A stretch of DNA of 62,000 nucleotides. Origin: Glandiceps talaboti. Its lineage: Eukaryota; Hemichordata; Enteropneusta; Spengelidae. The notes under the pieces are model-generated. The model was not told where the DNA came from, made no database searches, and saw only the letters and a program-made list of their open reading frames with translations. Shown here one piece after another: positions 10,072 through 24,900 of the stretch. Both the position numbers and the translations under genes were made by a program. Position 1 is the first letter of the stretch, and each line of letters starts with the position of its first letter. The stretch lies in assembly GCF_964340395.1 (NCBI RefSeq), contig NC_135563.1, positions 14,972,151 to 15,034,150 on the forward strand, given 5' to 3'.

Positions 10072-10375
10072 CTCTGTCTGTAAAGACAAAGTTTTCAACA
10101 TCTTGCCACATGAGGACTGCTATCAATTCGAAATGAAGATATTGCAAAACACTCATACATTTACACTACAAACACAACTATCAATATTAGTTTGGGTAAT
10201 GAATTTATTCACCTGATGTAGTATCGTCCTCTGTCAATAAAGACAAAAGTTTTCAACATCCTGCCACATGAGGGCTACGATCAATTCGAAATGAAGATAT
10301 CGCACAACACTTGTATTATACAACACAGACAACTATCAATATTAGTTTGGGTAATGAATTTATTCAATTCAGAAT
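10072..10375. repeat. Tandem duplication, two units of about 159 bp, 3' of RRP12
   Basis: Both units run from a TCTGT..AAAGACAAA start through CATCCTGCCACATGAGG and CAATTCGAAATGAAGATAT to TTAGTTTGGGTAATGAATTT. On the minus strand the end of each unit carries AATAAA, so the nearest candidate RRP12 polyadenylation signal (10359-10364) is duplicated at about 10203-10208. Confidence 0.85.
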
Positions 10376-10491
10376 TTACAATAAAATTCAATCTACAAAT
10401 AGATAAAGTTATGTCAGTCTTCACTTCTTCCTACATGTCACACATAAATGATGTGCAATGCAAGATTTTTCATCAATGAATGGACACCAGT

Positions 10492-12696
10492 TTATTTACG
10501 GCCTTTTCTCTTCTGAGCATTCATCTTCCGTCCAATACTAGCTCCTTTCTTAGCTGCCCCAACGATATTTTTCCATTGTCCGGCAGATTTGATCTTTTTC
10601 CTAAACAAACAAAACAAAACAAGTGTCTTGAAACACTGCTGTGTATAAAACATAAAATTTATTTTCAGTTTTGTTTTTATTTTACCCATTCATATCTGAT
10701 AACTTTAGGATGTCATGACTATTTGCATTTTTAGAAGAAATTGTGTTTTCATATATTATTACTTGTGGTAAATATTGAAGTCTGAGTTAAAATTAAATCA
10801 TCGGTACCTATATATACATGTAAAAACTCTTTTTTGCGAGACAGGTTTGTGAGAATATGCACATGTTCTCTGATTACAAGATACCATTTAACCTTCATAC
10901 TTACCATAAACAGGTGACCAAACACCTTCAGCCATACTGTTGCCATGGCAATTACTCACCTTTTATTTAGTTGTTTGAAATTCAATGGTAGATATGCAAA
11001 TGGATCAGGTTTGCCCCTTCTCTTCATGTCACCACCAGCTTTCTGTTGTGTGCAAAATGAGAGGGGTCAGGGGTCAAATCAGGCGAGGTTGGCTCTTTGG
11101 ACAGAGACTGTTTGGCCTTACTGTGCTATACTAATATATTTCCTATGAAGTATATTGTATTTGTGCACTGTTCAAAAAGTGCAAGATACCTGGAACATGG
11201 TGATGTAATCAATCCTGGAATAATCTGTCTCTTGATATTTGAAATAGAACATCAGAGTCACTCTGAATTCTTATTCTGTTTAGTTAGAAGCAGTCTACAT
11301 CATCACAAATAATTCCATAGTTTTTATGTTGTGAAAGATATATAGCAAATAAATGCATATTTTGCAATGGCTCAATACAGCTATTGCCAAATCTCACTGT
11401 ACACATATGAAGTCCATAGAATAGATTCAGGTGAATGTTATTACTACAGGCTTCACACACATTAAGTGAAATTTACAATAGGTGCATCATTACAGCACAT
11501 AATCAAAAATGATATAATTTTTAACGAAGTGGTAGTAGTTGACATGAATTGAAATTCACTATGTACATCATGAGTTGAAGACCTTGATAATGAAGTACTC
11601 TTCACTGACCTTGGCTTTGTATTCAGTTCCTGGTTCTTTCTGTCTCTTGGCAACTTTGACAGGTCGGTGAATACCACTACCACCAGCTAAGGGGAACAAG
11701 GAAAAAACTTGTTATACATGTGTCTGTATTACTTTGTTTTGACAAATGGACTTATAAACCTACATTGCATACTCTTGGTCAACAGTGTATATGTGTTTAT
11801 TTAGAAGGCCACTTTATTGCTGTTTAGTTCCTTACATTTGCATGAAAAGCTTGTTTAAGTCCATACTTTGTCATTCATTCATTCAAGACCTGGTCCAAAG
11901 TTACAATTTTCCACACACACACACACAGAGTACAATTTGTTATACTTGCCATAGACAAGTTACACACTTAATACTACAAATTGACTCCATGTACTTACCT
12001 TTATATTTTGTTACCATATCATCATCAGAATCGCCGTCATCAAATTTACGCTTACGATTTGACTGATGGGTAAAAAGAATAAATCTGTTGGTAAATTTCA
12101 CCCTACTGCAATGAAATGTGAATTTTTAATAATTTACACAGTAGAGTTGTATCCTCCCCTCATTTTGTACCCTATCACCCCTCCAATTGACTTCTATCAC
12201 CCAGTTACATGTGGTCAACTGAACAGACCAAGGTAGAACCTAGCCTAGCTACCGGATCTCAACCTGTACAATGAAAGCATACACATTTCTTGTATTTATG
12301 ACTGGTACCTTACCACCCCCACAATTCATTTGTATCACCCAACAGGCAAGTGATAAATAGAACAGACCATAAAAAACTAGGGATGCATAGCTAACCTTTG
12401 GAGGGGCAGCTTCTTCCATCAATTCATCCAAGTCATCTAAACCAGCGGGCACTTTTCTCTTTTTTCCTTTCTCTTTTTCTTTCTCTTCTTCTTCATCATC
12501 TCCCTCCGTGATGATGAATCTACCATCAGGTGCCAGTTTAAAGTCATGTTTGATACCCGATTTACCCTTATCAATACCAGCTGCACTGGGTTTGGTTGCT
12601 GCAATGCAAAACATAGAAACATGTGACTGTGATGCAAGCAGTCAATTTGTACTCAAAATATATACTATGCTGTCTCACAATAACATACATTAATTG

Positions 12697-12795
<99 letters not shown>

Positions 12796-15374
12796 TACAG
12801 TTGCTACAGCAGTCATAAAATCTGACGATTTTCAAAAAAAAAAAAATGATTTTGTGAGAGGGGAGACAGTGACAAGCATCTTACCAAGTACTCTTTTAGA
12901 CACCCCAGGATCTAAGAAATCTAAGGGTGCCTCATCAGCATCCTCTTGTAACCATGCAGCACTTTTCTTTTTCTTTGCATCCCTATTTCTCTTTGTTGGT
13001 TTCTCTTCTTCCTCCTCCTCTTCAGAGTCAGTATCTTTCAACAAATCTTCAATGCTGTAAGTTAGAACAGTTTACATCATAAAATGGGAATATTTGTGTT
13101 CAAATTTAACAAATGAAAATTTTTAACCAGATACTTGTTTTTCAAGACTTCCAAAGTATCCTTCATAACATCATGATTTAGCTAATTAAGATCTTGTTAC
13201 TTTACATTTCTAATAATTAGTAAAGCCATAACAAATTTTCTCGTTGTGAAGATTTGGTCTCCTTGACTTACCAAATTTGAAGCCACAACTTCTCAAAAAT
13301 GACACTGATAGTTTCTGTTAGAAAGAAAGCTGTCTGACAGGTCAATAATTTGCAGTTTATGGCCATGTGAGGGCGTGCTACATGAACAAAAATTTCCTCA
13401 ATGTCTTGAAGTGTTTAAAATGGAGAAATATGGAAAATCTTTGATAATTCACAACACAATTTGGTGGTCTGAGGCAAGTTGCAAACTGATGATGGCGGTG
13501 GCGGCGGTGGTGATGACAACGATGACAAGAACAACGAACTTACCTTTCTACTTTAGGTTTACTTTCTGTAATTTCTTCCACGTCATCATCTTCAGATGTC
13601 TTGACAGCTTCTTTGATTGCTTTACGTTTCTTATTCCTTTCTTGTATCTTCTGAGTATTTTTCATCATCTTATGGTAACTTTCTGGTACCATTTTGTAGA
13701 TGACTTCATACCTGCAATTATCAGATGGTAAAATACATGTATTTACAGATTAAGTTAAATCCTGACTCTCACAAAGAGAATAGATATATCACAACTACTA
13801 CATATTGAAACAAATTTATTCATATACAAACCATCAATTGTACAAATTCTTAAAAACTAATAATAGATATTTAACCCTAGGAATCTTAGCATATCATGTT
13901 TCTCTAACTTTAGTAAATCTATGTGATTACACCCAAAAAACAGGATGTCAGGTTTAACATGAAAGATTCATTTCTTAAAAAAAAACCCAGATATTATACA
14001 TTTATGATATTTCCTACAGTGTTGTGGACAAATTTAAGTTGCTCTAAGGGATAACCTTGGCTATCAACAAGACATAGACAACTGTATATCAATGCTGGTT
14101 TGAGAATAGCTGTGATGTAAACTTACCCAAATTTCTTCATAAGTCTACCAAAGAGTTGTTTGACCTTAAATCTGAAGTGGTGTTTACTATCACTGTTCCA
14201 AGTCACCATACTGTCAATCTGTGTACACAAACAAGTTATAGAAATGAACTTGACACCCTAAACTATTGTATGACATTACACCAGATGAAAACTTGGGTTT
14301 TCAATATTTCTAATTTTTTAAATGCAAATCAAATCAAATTACTAATTTTTGTGACCATGGCAATATGCTAATTCATTATGAAGTACAAATCAAATCAAAT
14401 TACTAATTTTGGTAACCATGGTGATATGCTAATTCACGATGAAGTACAAATCAAATCAACTTACTAATTTCTGTAGATGTTGTGCTAAAGCTACATCAGT
14501 CAGTACGGTGATGAGAACTTTTACAAATCCCAACGCTGACTTGACAATTTCTCGATTACGAGACTTCAATAAAATACAAATATTGTCTATCAGTTCACCA
14601 ACCAGACTACTTGCAAGTACATCTATCAAGAAAAAGAAAACAAGTACTATTATATCATTTGAAATGTAAAAGTTTTTTTCAAAACATATTTCAATCTTGT
14701 AAAATTGTTGCTAATACCATATATGCAGGTTTTAATTAGCATTTACTTCCAGAAATCACACCTGGCTTGAATTTCCCTCTATTTCAACAAATTGATTGAC
14801 AATCACTAATTCAACATAATCTCACAAAATTAATATGTGATCTATAATGATATATTATAAGTAAATCTTTTGCTACATTATCAGTTAGAAAAATTGTGAT
14901 CGGTAAATTTGTGCAAATTTATTGGTAAGAAAAACTAGTGTGACCAATACATTTTTGTATTATTATTGGTCAGAATATGTTTCTACAATATCTGATAAAG
15001 TATCACTTGATTTCATATGTTATCAGAAAAAAATTTACAACATTATTTTACAACGTATTTGGTTCATTACTATATGATCAGTTGTGACAGGACTTACCTT
15101 TGTATTCATACAGTAGTCTTGTTAATGCCACAATTGTAGCACTGACCATGGTTGGAGATTGTACTAAACCTGCTGACACCATTTGGATGTAGTCTCTAAT
15201 ACATTCTGAAAAAAAGAAAAGAACACAAATGAAATCTAAACCAAATTAGATCTACTGGACATTAAGTATTCTTCTCTAAATATGAACATTATAAGCAACG
15301 GATTTCAAGATTCCTTTCATTGTTCCCTTTGCTTTTTAACCCCCCCCCCCCCAAAAAAAAAAAAACAAAAAAAA

Positions 15375-15407
<33 letters not shown>

Positions 15408-15844
15408 AAAAAAAAAAACAACAACAACAAACACACATCCCCCACCACCACCACAACAACAACAATACATAAAAAATATGTTGGTGCATAGCATGACAAA
15501 TTCATTGGCCTAACCATTTTGGTTGAGACAGTCAGTCTATGGAAAACATGAAGTGTTACATCTGAGAAATCTAGTTTTTTGAAAAAAAAGAAGGGTGACA
15601 GTTTTAACACCATACCTTGTTTAGTTTTATCACTGCATCGTATCAGCATATTACCAAGTTCAACTAATAAAGTGAATGCAGCTTGTCTTGCCTTGATACC
15701 AACTTCCCTGGTACATAGAATCACCTCTCCTACTATAGCTTCAGCCAATTCAGTTGGTTCACTGGGTAGCCTCTTTACAAGGTGGGTCAGACATCGAAGT
15801 CTTGGCTGGAATGGATGGAGAAACAATGAATTTCTTTGCACTAA

Positions 15845-15911
<67 letters not shown>

Positions 15912-18900
15912 ACTTCAATATCAAAAATCTGTTTTTTTGAATGCTATATCAATTGCACTTGGATGAAATCAAAAGCTTCAAAAAGGAATAAAGTGATAAA
16001 CTTACTGCCTTGGATGCTGACACAGACGATGACAATGCTTTGAGTAGTATCTCTTGTAACCCTGATAAATTGTCTTCTACAAACGTCTGACTGGCGTCGG
16101 AAGAACTTCCACAAATCTCTTCCAAAATACGATAAGATTTCTTCTGCAGTGTTTTATCATGACGCTGTAATAAATGTATTATAAACTTATCAAAATCTGA
16201 GACTCGGTGGACATATTTTTCTTGACGCTGTTTGACACACAGTTCAATCATTTGTCCAACTTTTTGTCACATTTAGGAAGTAATTTCTAGGAACTCATGG
16301 AGTTATTTTAGATGCTTTTGTTAACAGCTTTCAGTACTGCCATGTGATTGGCTAGTATCAGTCTTCATATTGCCCACTCTAGGGCACCCTTATATGTGAC
16401 AAAGTTGGCAACCAGAATATGCCATATTTATTACAAGTAGTCAACCAATGTACATGCGTAAGATTTACAGTGTCAAATTCAAAGAAAAGGACTTGAATAT
16501 ACAGTACATTTTAAAAATGGCATATTTGCATCTCAATATATCATATTAATGTAAAAGAGTGAGTGACAATAAAGGGAAATATCAAAGCAATTTCTTGTGA
16601 TGAAATATTTGGTAAGAAAGATGTGTAAGTTTAATACCTGTAGGTAAGGTGTTATGGTCTTGTACACCATATTTAGTCTGTCTACATCTACAAATGGAAC
16701 CATAGACATACAGAGATCCATCACAGCATGTTTGACCAATGATGTCACATCAGATTTAGTCAATTTTTCTGCTGCTTTGTCTAAGAAACCATTCACAAGC
16801 TGAAAAAAAGAAAATGAAGAATTTTATTTTAAGATGAAGACTCATCTAAGTAGATTAATGGTTACCAATAAATTAAAACTTTGTTGTGCACCAAAATACT
16901 TGAATAAATCCTAGCTTTCAAGCAGAGTCCTAAAGTCTTCGTCAGGAATGTGAAGTCAGGTTCTTTACACATGCAAGACTTCAACATACTGTCCCATACA
17001 GGTGATAAAATTTACCAGCACCACATCTCTGTTTCGAGATGGTTGTCATGTTCTGATGTACATAGCTTCTTTGATTCCCCTAACAAGCCTGTATGGTTTC
17101 TCTATCCAAGGATGGAAACATTTTTTGATAGCTGCTCTTCTCAAAAACTTGAAATGAACAAATCATGTCAAAACAAACACATGTTGTAGACTGAAGCTGT
17201 TCTGTAGTCTGGTATGACGTATTTTCTAAAAATTCAAACAAGTCAAAATTCACCGACTGATTGTAAGTGACCATAGTCAGTGATGTAAGGTGTAAACTGT
17301 AACTCAGATGTGACTGTCTGTTTCCATGGTAACCTTACCTTGGTATCAGTGATAATAAGGTACATTTTGATAGTTTCCAGAGCTGTGAATCTTGTAGTAT
17401 CTCGTTTGTCGGTGTCGACTGTTGTGTAAATGTTAAATAAAATGGGAAGGAAATTCTTGCCAAACCTCGCAACTTCTGCTTTGTTTTCCTCTGCAAAAAT
17501 AAAAACAGGAAAATGGCTTTCAAAAAAAAAATGCTATCAGAGAATTGCAAGTAATCAGAAAAACTACTTGAATATGCCAAGTCAAAAACTACTTGAATAA
17601 AGTAAGACAAAAATTATGCAATTTTTAAAAAAAATGGTTTTATGGTTATAGTGAACTATTGCACAAATACATTTTCACACATATATGGACACCATGACGG
17701 ATAATCCCCACTGAATTTCATCATCTTTGCCAAAAATTAGTTTGCTAAAATGGAAAGAATCACCTCGGCCATTTTAGAGATTATTACTTACCATTATTTA
17801 GATTTTTACTGATCAGTAACCTAATAGCACTACAAACATCAGGTCTGAGATCTGCTCTTTCATTCAACACACTGCCCAAAATACGGGCAATACTCTTAAA
17901 AGATTGGACTAGGTCTGTAGGACTGGTACAAAACCCTGGCAATAATGACCATACTTGTGATTGTAGAATATCATAGGTTTTACTCTCCACCATTTGACCA
18001 CTTTGTAGCAGTTCTAAGGCTGAAAAGAAACACATTGAAAAATACAGTTGAATGGTATAGCAAATCAGATAAATCATCGACCAAGGTTGTTCATTTTCAC
18101 ATGTTGCTCTCAAACTATGGCACTCTTTGCCAAATTGGCATTCATCAAGCCTCCAGCCTGGATTGTTTCAAAACAAAACTGAAGACTTATTTGTTCACCA
18201 AAGCCTATGGTGTGCTTTAGCCATTCAGTGTTACTGAACAAAACATTATTCTGGAGATTAGGACTATAGGGATTTGACTGATGGCAGAATTCTAATCTGA
18301 CGAGACTGTATGACTGAATCAACCATATAAAAAATGTGATAAACTTATTTGGATCATGAGATTTCTACTTCACCAAGTCTCTACATACAACTTAGTGCCT
18401 CTATCTATCTACAGTAGACTACTAAAAACACTATATACAACGAAGATACCACAAGTTCATCAATAACATAAAAACTTACATTTTGTTTTGAGTTTGGAAG
18501 CAAGTGGAAGGAAATATTTGATGAAGAACTGTAGTTCAGTTTGTCTAATGTTGTCTCTTAGTACGGGTATCAACCAACTCCTTGGGAAATCATAATTATC
18601 TCTGTTGAAGTGAAAAACAGTGAAGTATGGTTATGAATGTCTGCAGGGTGTCTTACATTTATAACATCAATACAGCTCTGTCTTCGTTGTACAAATTGCT
18701 ATGTGAAATGCAACGTCTGAACTGGCAACACATTTGGTTTGACTTTGTAACATGTAAATTAAAACATACCAGAAGTAATACTTTGCAGACATCAATTTAT
18801 CAGTAATGGCTAGCATCAAAAGATGAAGCAAGTTTTTGGTGGATAATACTAAATTGAGATAAAAATGGGCGCCATTGCAATGTATTGTCAGATTATTGTT

Positions 18901-21900
18901 ATCTATACAATGTTATCTATACTGGTATTTGAAGTGTCATTATTATTTCACTAAAATACAACAACAATCAACTTGTATGTGAAGGTGTGTATGTTTACAA
19001 CGTTTTTTTGTAAGACTTAAGCATCTCCACAGATCTGAAACATTAAATCCCATTGTGTGTGTTGTGTATGTTTGTTTGTTTTTTGGACTTGTTCATCTCC
19101 AGTGAGCATCTAAATCTAGTTGTGTGTTTGTTTGTTTCTTAGACTTACTCATCTCCAGTGATTTGTAACGGCACAGCATCTAAAACCAGTTTTGGACCCA
19201 TACTTCTAATAGCCATACCTATGGCCTTATCTAAGTCATAAATAAATGGGAACTGGTGTGTACTTCTCAAATCAGCCATTGATTGTAGACATTTCCTCAT
19301 CATTGCATGACACTGTTTGCCAAGAACCTGTGCGTATACAATATGTAAAGATTATGATAGTGAGTTACTAAGTTCAGGACAGTTTAATAGGCCATAGATT
19401 TTGAATAGCCTTGTTGTTTCTAAGGGTATTTTTTGGCATGATAAAAAAATGAGCATTGTCAAAATAAATTTCCAAAAATGTTTTTAATGATTGAAGAATA
19501 CCTTAAATAACAAACTTGGTTATCAATTTAACAAAAAATTTCTTGATAGAGTGTTACATTTTCACTTTTCTTGAATGAATTTTGTTTATCTTATTGGTGA
19601 ACATAAGACTATCTTATTTTAGTGTTCAGAACAAAACACAGAACCCATTCCTGAGACTCACCTCAAAGAAGACCCCAAGTATTTGTAGTACAAGTCCCCA
19701 TGATGCATGGTATTTATATGCTAGTCCATTTTCAATTGTTTTAAACATTTTATGAGCTGATGTTAGAGCTCCAGCTGGGGCATTTTGCACTTCCATTCTA
19801 AGCCTATCAGCTGCTGGCTCAACACATTCATGTAGTAACTCCTGGAAATAAAAGTAAAAACACACCCATCAGTCATTTTGCATAGCATGAACTTCAAGGA
19901 CAATATTTTGAAGTTGATTTTTTAAATGAACATGTCTGCTAGGTGATACTACAATATATGTACAAAATATTACATTGTATGCTTGAAAATATGATGTATC
20001 ATTTTTGTGCCATGTTTATAGAAATCAGTTGTGTCGCACTACAAGTTGAGACATCGTTTTGCAACAAATTTGAAGAAATCTGTCAATATATTATAGTCTT
20101 ACTATATTTATGTCAAATATGATGAAATCTAGCAATGTACAAATACAACTGAAATGTATTGCTTTGTGCCAAGTTTGAAGAAATTAGTCAATTGAAGAAA
20201 TTAGGCAATGTACAAGTGTACAAAAATCAAACATACATGCTCACACTGAAACACACATCACTACATGTACTGTAAGATGGACTTCACAACAAATGCGCCA
20301 TCATGTGGAGTCAATCTTGCGTGATCCATTTTGCTCAGAAACTATAATAACTTTAGGAGATTTTAATCTGTTCTCTTTTCATTCTGCCTTTCCCTCTGAT
20401 TCTTGTCAAAGTCAAACCTTATCTCACAACATGTTTCACTTCTGATTTCTAGGTAAAAAAGAACTCAGGATGTAATTCTCAGCATTACCACTTTGACAAA
20501 CTATTTTGGGGGGGAAATGTTGCCATCAAAGAAAAGAAACAATTGAATCTACTGACTGAAAAAGTGAAAGCACTATAATGGTCTCCTTTGGACTGTGATC
20601 AGGCAAAAGTTTTGTTATCTTGTCCAGGAGAATATTGATGTGGATGTACATTATGACATCATACACACAAACATAGTTTAATAATATGTTACCTTCAAAG
20701 CATCACTTGCTGCCTGTGTTATTTCTCTCTTCTCTGATGCCAAACATTTCATTGCTGTACCAAAGAGTCTGGGTAAATGACTTACACATAACCTTTCATC
20801 TAACCTGCAGAGAAAAAACAATGTCAGATTTTGTCAACAGCATACAGAAGATAAATAGAAACAGAACTATGTAAACTTAGGTATAGAAACCTTGCATAAA
20901 GATGCTATCATTGTATGTGCTCTAACACATAGCAGCAGTATTGAGTATACTCAGTAAATTTATATATAATTGAATTTTCAATACCGAGAACTATTTGACA
21001 TATTTTATACATTAAATCATGAATCTGGAGGACAAAATTAAGATTCTATCTGACAGACAGTCCACAATTTAAATTCATCAGGTAGTAAATATGCTTGCAT
21101 ATAATATACTACGGTAGTCTAGAGGCTATCCATTCTCATGTCTAGCTCAATGAGGAACTGAGATAAAATTTCAAATTTAACCACAGCCACTCACACAGTC
21201 ATTAACACCATGTCATTGTTAATCAATCACAGAATTCTGCCAAATAATAAGTTACTACCTTAGTGTTTATTGTGGCAGTTACAAAATGTCCCAATATGGT
21301 ACATACCAGGACACTACTTATACAGTTTACATCATTCTAACATTTGGTTCATGATTTCTCACTCAGCTAGACGATGTGAAGCGAGAACTTGAGATAGCCT
21401 CTAATCTGATAAAATGTAAGCACATATTTTATTTTCCCCCAGTCACAGTTGTTTATGACCAAGATACTCCATGGTCTATATCAACAACTGTTCAACAGAC
21501 TGTGGACTTCATATGAGTCTGACCATGGAGGTATAAGGGGAGACAAAATATAATAGAGCCTCCCACCTTTGTAAATTACAGTGTGCCTTATCCATGACTG
21601 CCAACCATGCTAATGTCGGTTGGACGTCACTCTCACTGGGTTGGTAATCATACAATGCATTAATCAGCTGGGCATTCATATCAGCTGGTAAACTAGTTGA
21701 TTTTGGTTTAGCTGTAAACATTCCATGGAGTGCCTGCATGGCACATGAAGTTACCAGCTGAAATAGACATATTGAGTACATGTATTATGGTACATATCAC
21801 ATTTCAAGTATTGTAGTTTGTGCAAAAGACTGAAATAAAAATAAAACTCTATTTCTATATTCTTGTTTGATTGTTGTTTTAATACTCCACTGACTCCATT

Positions 21901-24900
21901 CTAGGTTAGTTTTGTTCAACCAAGGAAAATATGAGTGACCTAAGGGGCGTTGTCACTACAGATCACTAGACAAGTAGTGACTAAACCTAAAGTCACAAGA
22001 ATTGTCCAGTTGAATGAATAAAAACTATTGGTGAATAACATAATTATACCAGCATTGGTAATGTTACAGAAAAATTGGGGAAAATAATGGTAATTTTGAA
22101 TGTTTTGACTCATATTTTGAACACAGCAGAACCAGTGACGTAATGACACGTTTGTCATGACATAGGTCGACCAGAGTATATATTCCATATTTCTTGTTCA
22201 ACTTGGCTCGGGCATGGTATAAATTATAATCTAACTTACCACATTACTCAGAGTCATCACTCTCAGCATAGTTTCACAGGTTGACTTTAGACTAGTTTGT
22301 GGAAACACAGCTAAAATATCTTTCAGCAATCCTAGCACATGCAATGTGACATGGCCTTCACCACTACCTAAAGAAGGTAAAGAAATACAAGACTAGAATC
22401 TTACACAATGCATCCAACAAAATTTTCAAATATTAATAACCATCTTTTTAAATTGTGACATTTAATCCTCTCTCCATGGGAGGTATTTGTTTGTTCACAA
22501 GTAATTACTACTTGGGATGAAAACCAAAATTGTATACCAACTGGAGCTTTAAAATGAGTTAGGGTCTTAGCATAAAGTCTTCAGAACTCCAACCTGCAAC
22601 CCGACCATTGGGACTTACAAATAGTGCTTAACCCCTCCCAAATCCTTCTACACAGTAACATACTGTTGTGATTTGAAGAAGCTGACAGATATGTTTAACC
22701 TGGTATCACGCATACAAGTTTTTGATGTTGTTTTTAAATAAACAGTCCACAGTTTTCATAAATGTTCATATGTAGAGGGTATGGCATTGTATCACAATTT
22801 CATTTCACACTGATGTTATGAGATCTAATGTCACATACCTCCTGTGGTCTCCATTTGTTGAATACAAAATTTAGCAGTGGTAGAAGCAGCAGGGTGGTAT
22901 GGTGGTGATTCGCCTTGTGTCATAAACATACTACCTTTTAATATTGCACACACAGCGTGATGAGCAGCTTTCCGTACCTGGTTTGAAGAATGAAAGCAAT
23001 ATTAACATGGAGTTCAAAACTATATACCTTGATCATCAGCTTCCAAATAATGCAAAATTTTGAGTTCCAGTACTCCATAGCAATTATCCCAAAGAAGGAT
23101 ACCTAAGATGAATCTCATTCTGATTCTAATTCCATGCAACTTTGAAGTTTCTTCCATGAATGATTCTGATTCTGATTCTACTCAATGTACTTGGTGAAGC
23201 AGACCAGTGCATGATAATTCTGCCGGAATCTATTCATACATACCAGTAATTGTTCACTGTTGCCAATCTTTGTTGGTTTGTTACTGTCAATTTGAAACCT
23301 AACGTCACACTCGGAGAGAATGAATTTTTACATTTCAAGTAACTTTTATGGTTCCAATGTTAATTACATTCTATTGAAAATACTTGGCAATTTTCTTTGT
23401 GACTTTTCCCTATTTATTTGAATTTGAATTCTTGTAAATTTTTGATAAAGTACAAATACTAATTTTGTGTAAAAATGGTATCCACCATTTAGAACACGAT
23501 TTGGGAACTGTACATCAGTCAACATTGCACATCTTTGTCAACAGCCTACAAAAGAATCCAACAGCTGAAAATAAAGTGCTAACTTTAATACTAACCTTTG
23601 GTTTTGGATGGATAGTGAAGCTGAGAATACCATGATAGACTTGCACTGTGGATGAGTCATTCCAGACAGCAATTTCTTGTACTCGTAGCATGGTGGCCAA
23701 ACAAGACAATGTCGATCTTAGAAGTGGCGTCACTGTGCTGTTACCGTACTGTGCTAAGATGTCTAGTAATGGTTTACTCACCATAGAAAATCTACTCTTT
23801 AAGACAGGGGGTGCCACTCTGAAAACAAATTTCAAAATGCTGCTACAGTCAAACTCTGATTATCCACATTGTTTGGTCATTCAAATACAGTATCATGTCC
23901 TAAAAATTGTTCATAACACGTTCTCTTAATGTACCTCATGCATCAGACAATCGGTCGCCTTATTTCTATATATATGATGTTGATAAATATAATGAACAAC
24001 TCAACTACATTGGTACAGTATTTGATATTATGTTATGTAGACAACTTGGGAGTTTGATGTGTCCATTTTTCATGGTGTTTCTGGCACAGGGAAATTATGC
24101 CCCACCCACAAAGGCGATTAACCAAACTGACTGCATATCTGAACAAAATCCATGTCCCTGGAGAGGTTTGGATAATCACTTGTCTTGAATTTAGTCTGTT
24201 TCCATTTATCTTGTATTGTAACTGTAGTTTTTGAGGATTGTCTTTTATTTCTATGTATATTTGTTTTAGGGTCCACGTTTATAGGTGTTTGTCACCTGTG
24301 TGGACAAAACTTGTCAAAGTTAAATAAATAAATAAAACACATTTTGTAAATCACTTATTTATGAATCTCACCTCTTTAAAACCATATTCAAGAGATACAA
24401 AACGGCGGCTTTAGAATCCTCGGTATCAACTGAATCTAGCGTTGTCATCTAAATCAAATAAAAACAAATATTGAATAAATTGGACTGTGTAATCACCTGT
24501 AATCAAGATAATGTAAACACTAAACTAGATTGAATCATAGACCCTACACAAAAGTAGGTCTATGGTTGAATGTGTGGCCACTTGAAGAAAGCTTGCTATC
24601 AGAAACACCACCCTACTGTGAGTGTAATTACATAAACCTCCATTGATAATAGTTTACGTTCTGTGTTAGTTCCCACATAGCTGATGTGCCATTGTCATGA
24701 ATTATATTGCTTTGTATATGATTACAACTTCAAAGTTGAGTGTCTGATCCTGGTCATACGAAGACCAATACATTGTACCAAGTTCAAGTTTAGAATCATT
24801 CACCATCCACACTAGTCTTGTTGTAAGACTTCGGCTCTGTACTCGAAAGGTTCCCGAACAGAAGCTGATGATGACAGTACTTTTGGCAAACCATCGACAA

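Noticed and set aside
12623-13060. 145-codon plus-strand frame with a His-Thr run
   Set aside because: It combines a (CA)n run with the antisense of RRP12 exon 22.
15282-15841. Frames rich in Gln/Lys/Asn (plus) or Phe/Val/Cys (minus)
   Set aside because: Created by the A-run/CAA tract; the real coding part is RRP12 exon 17 at 15616-15805.
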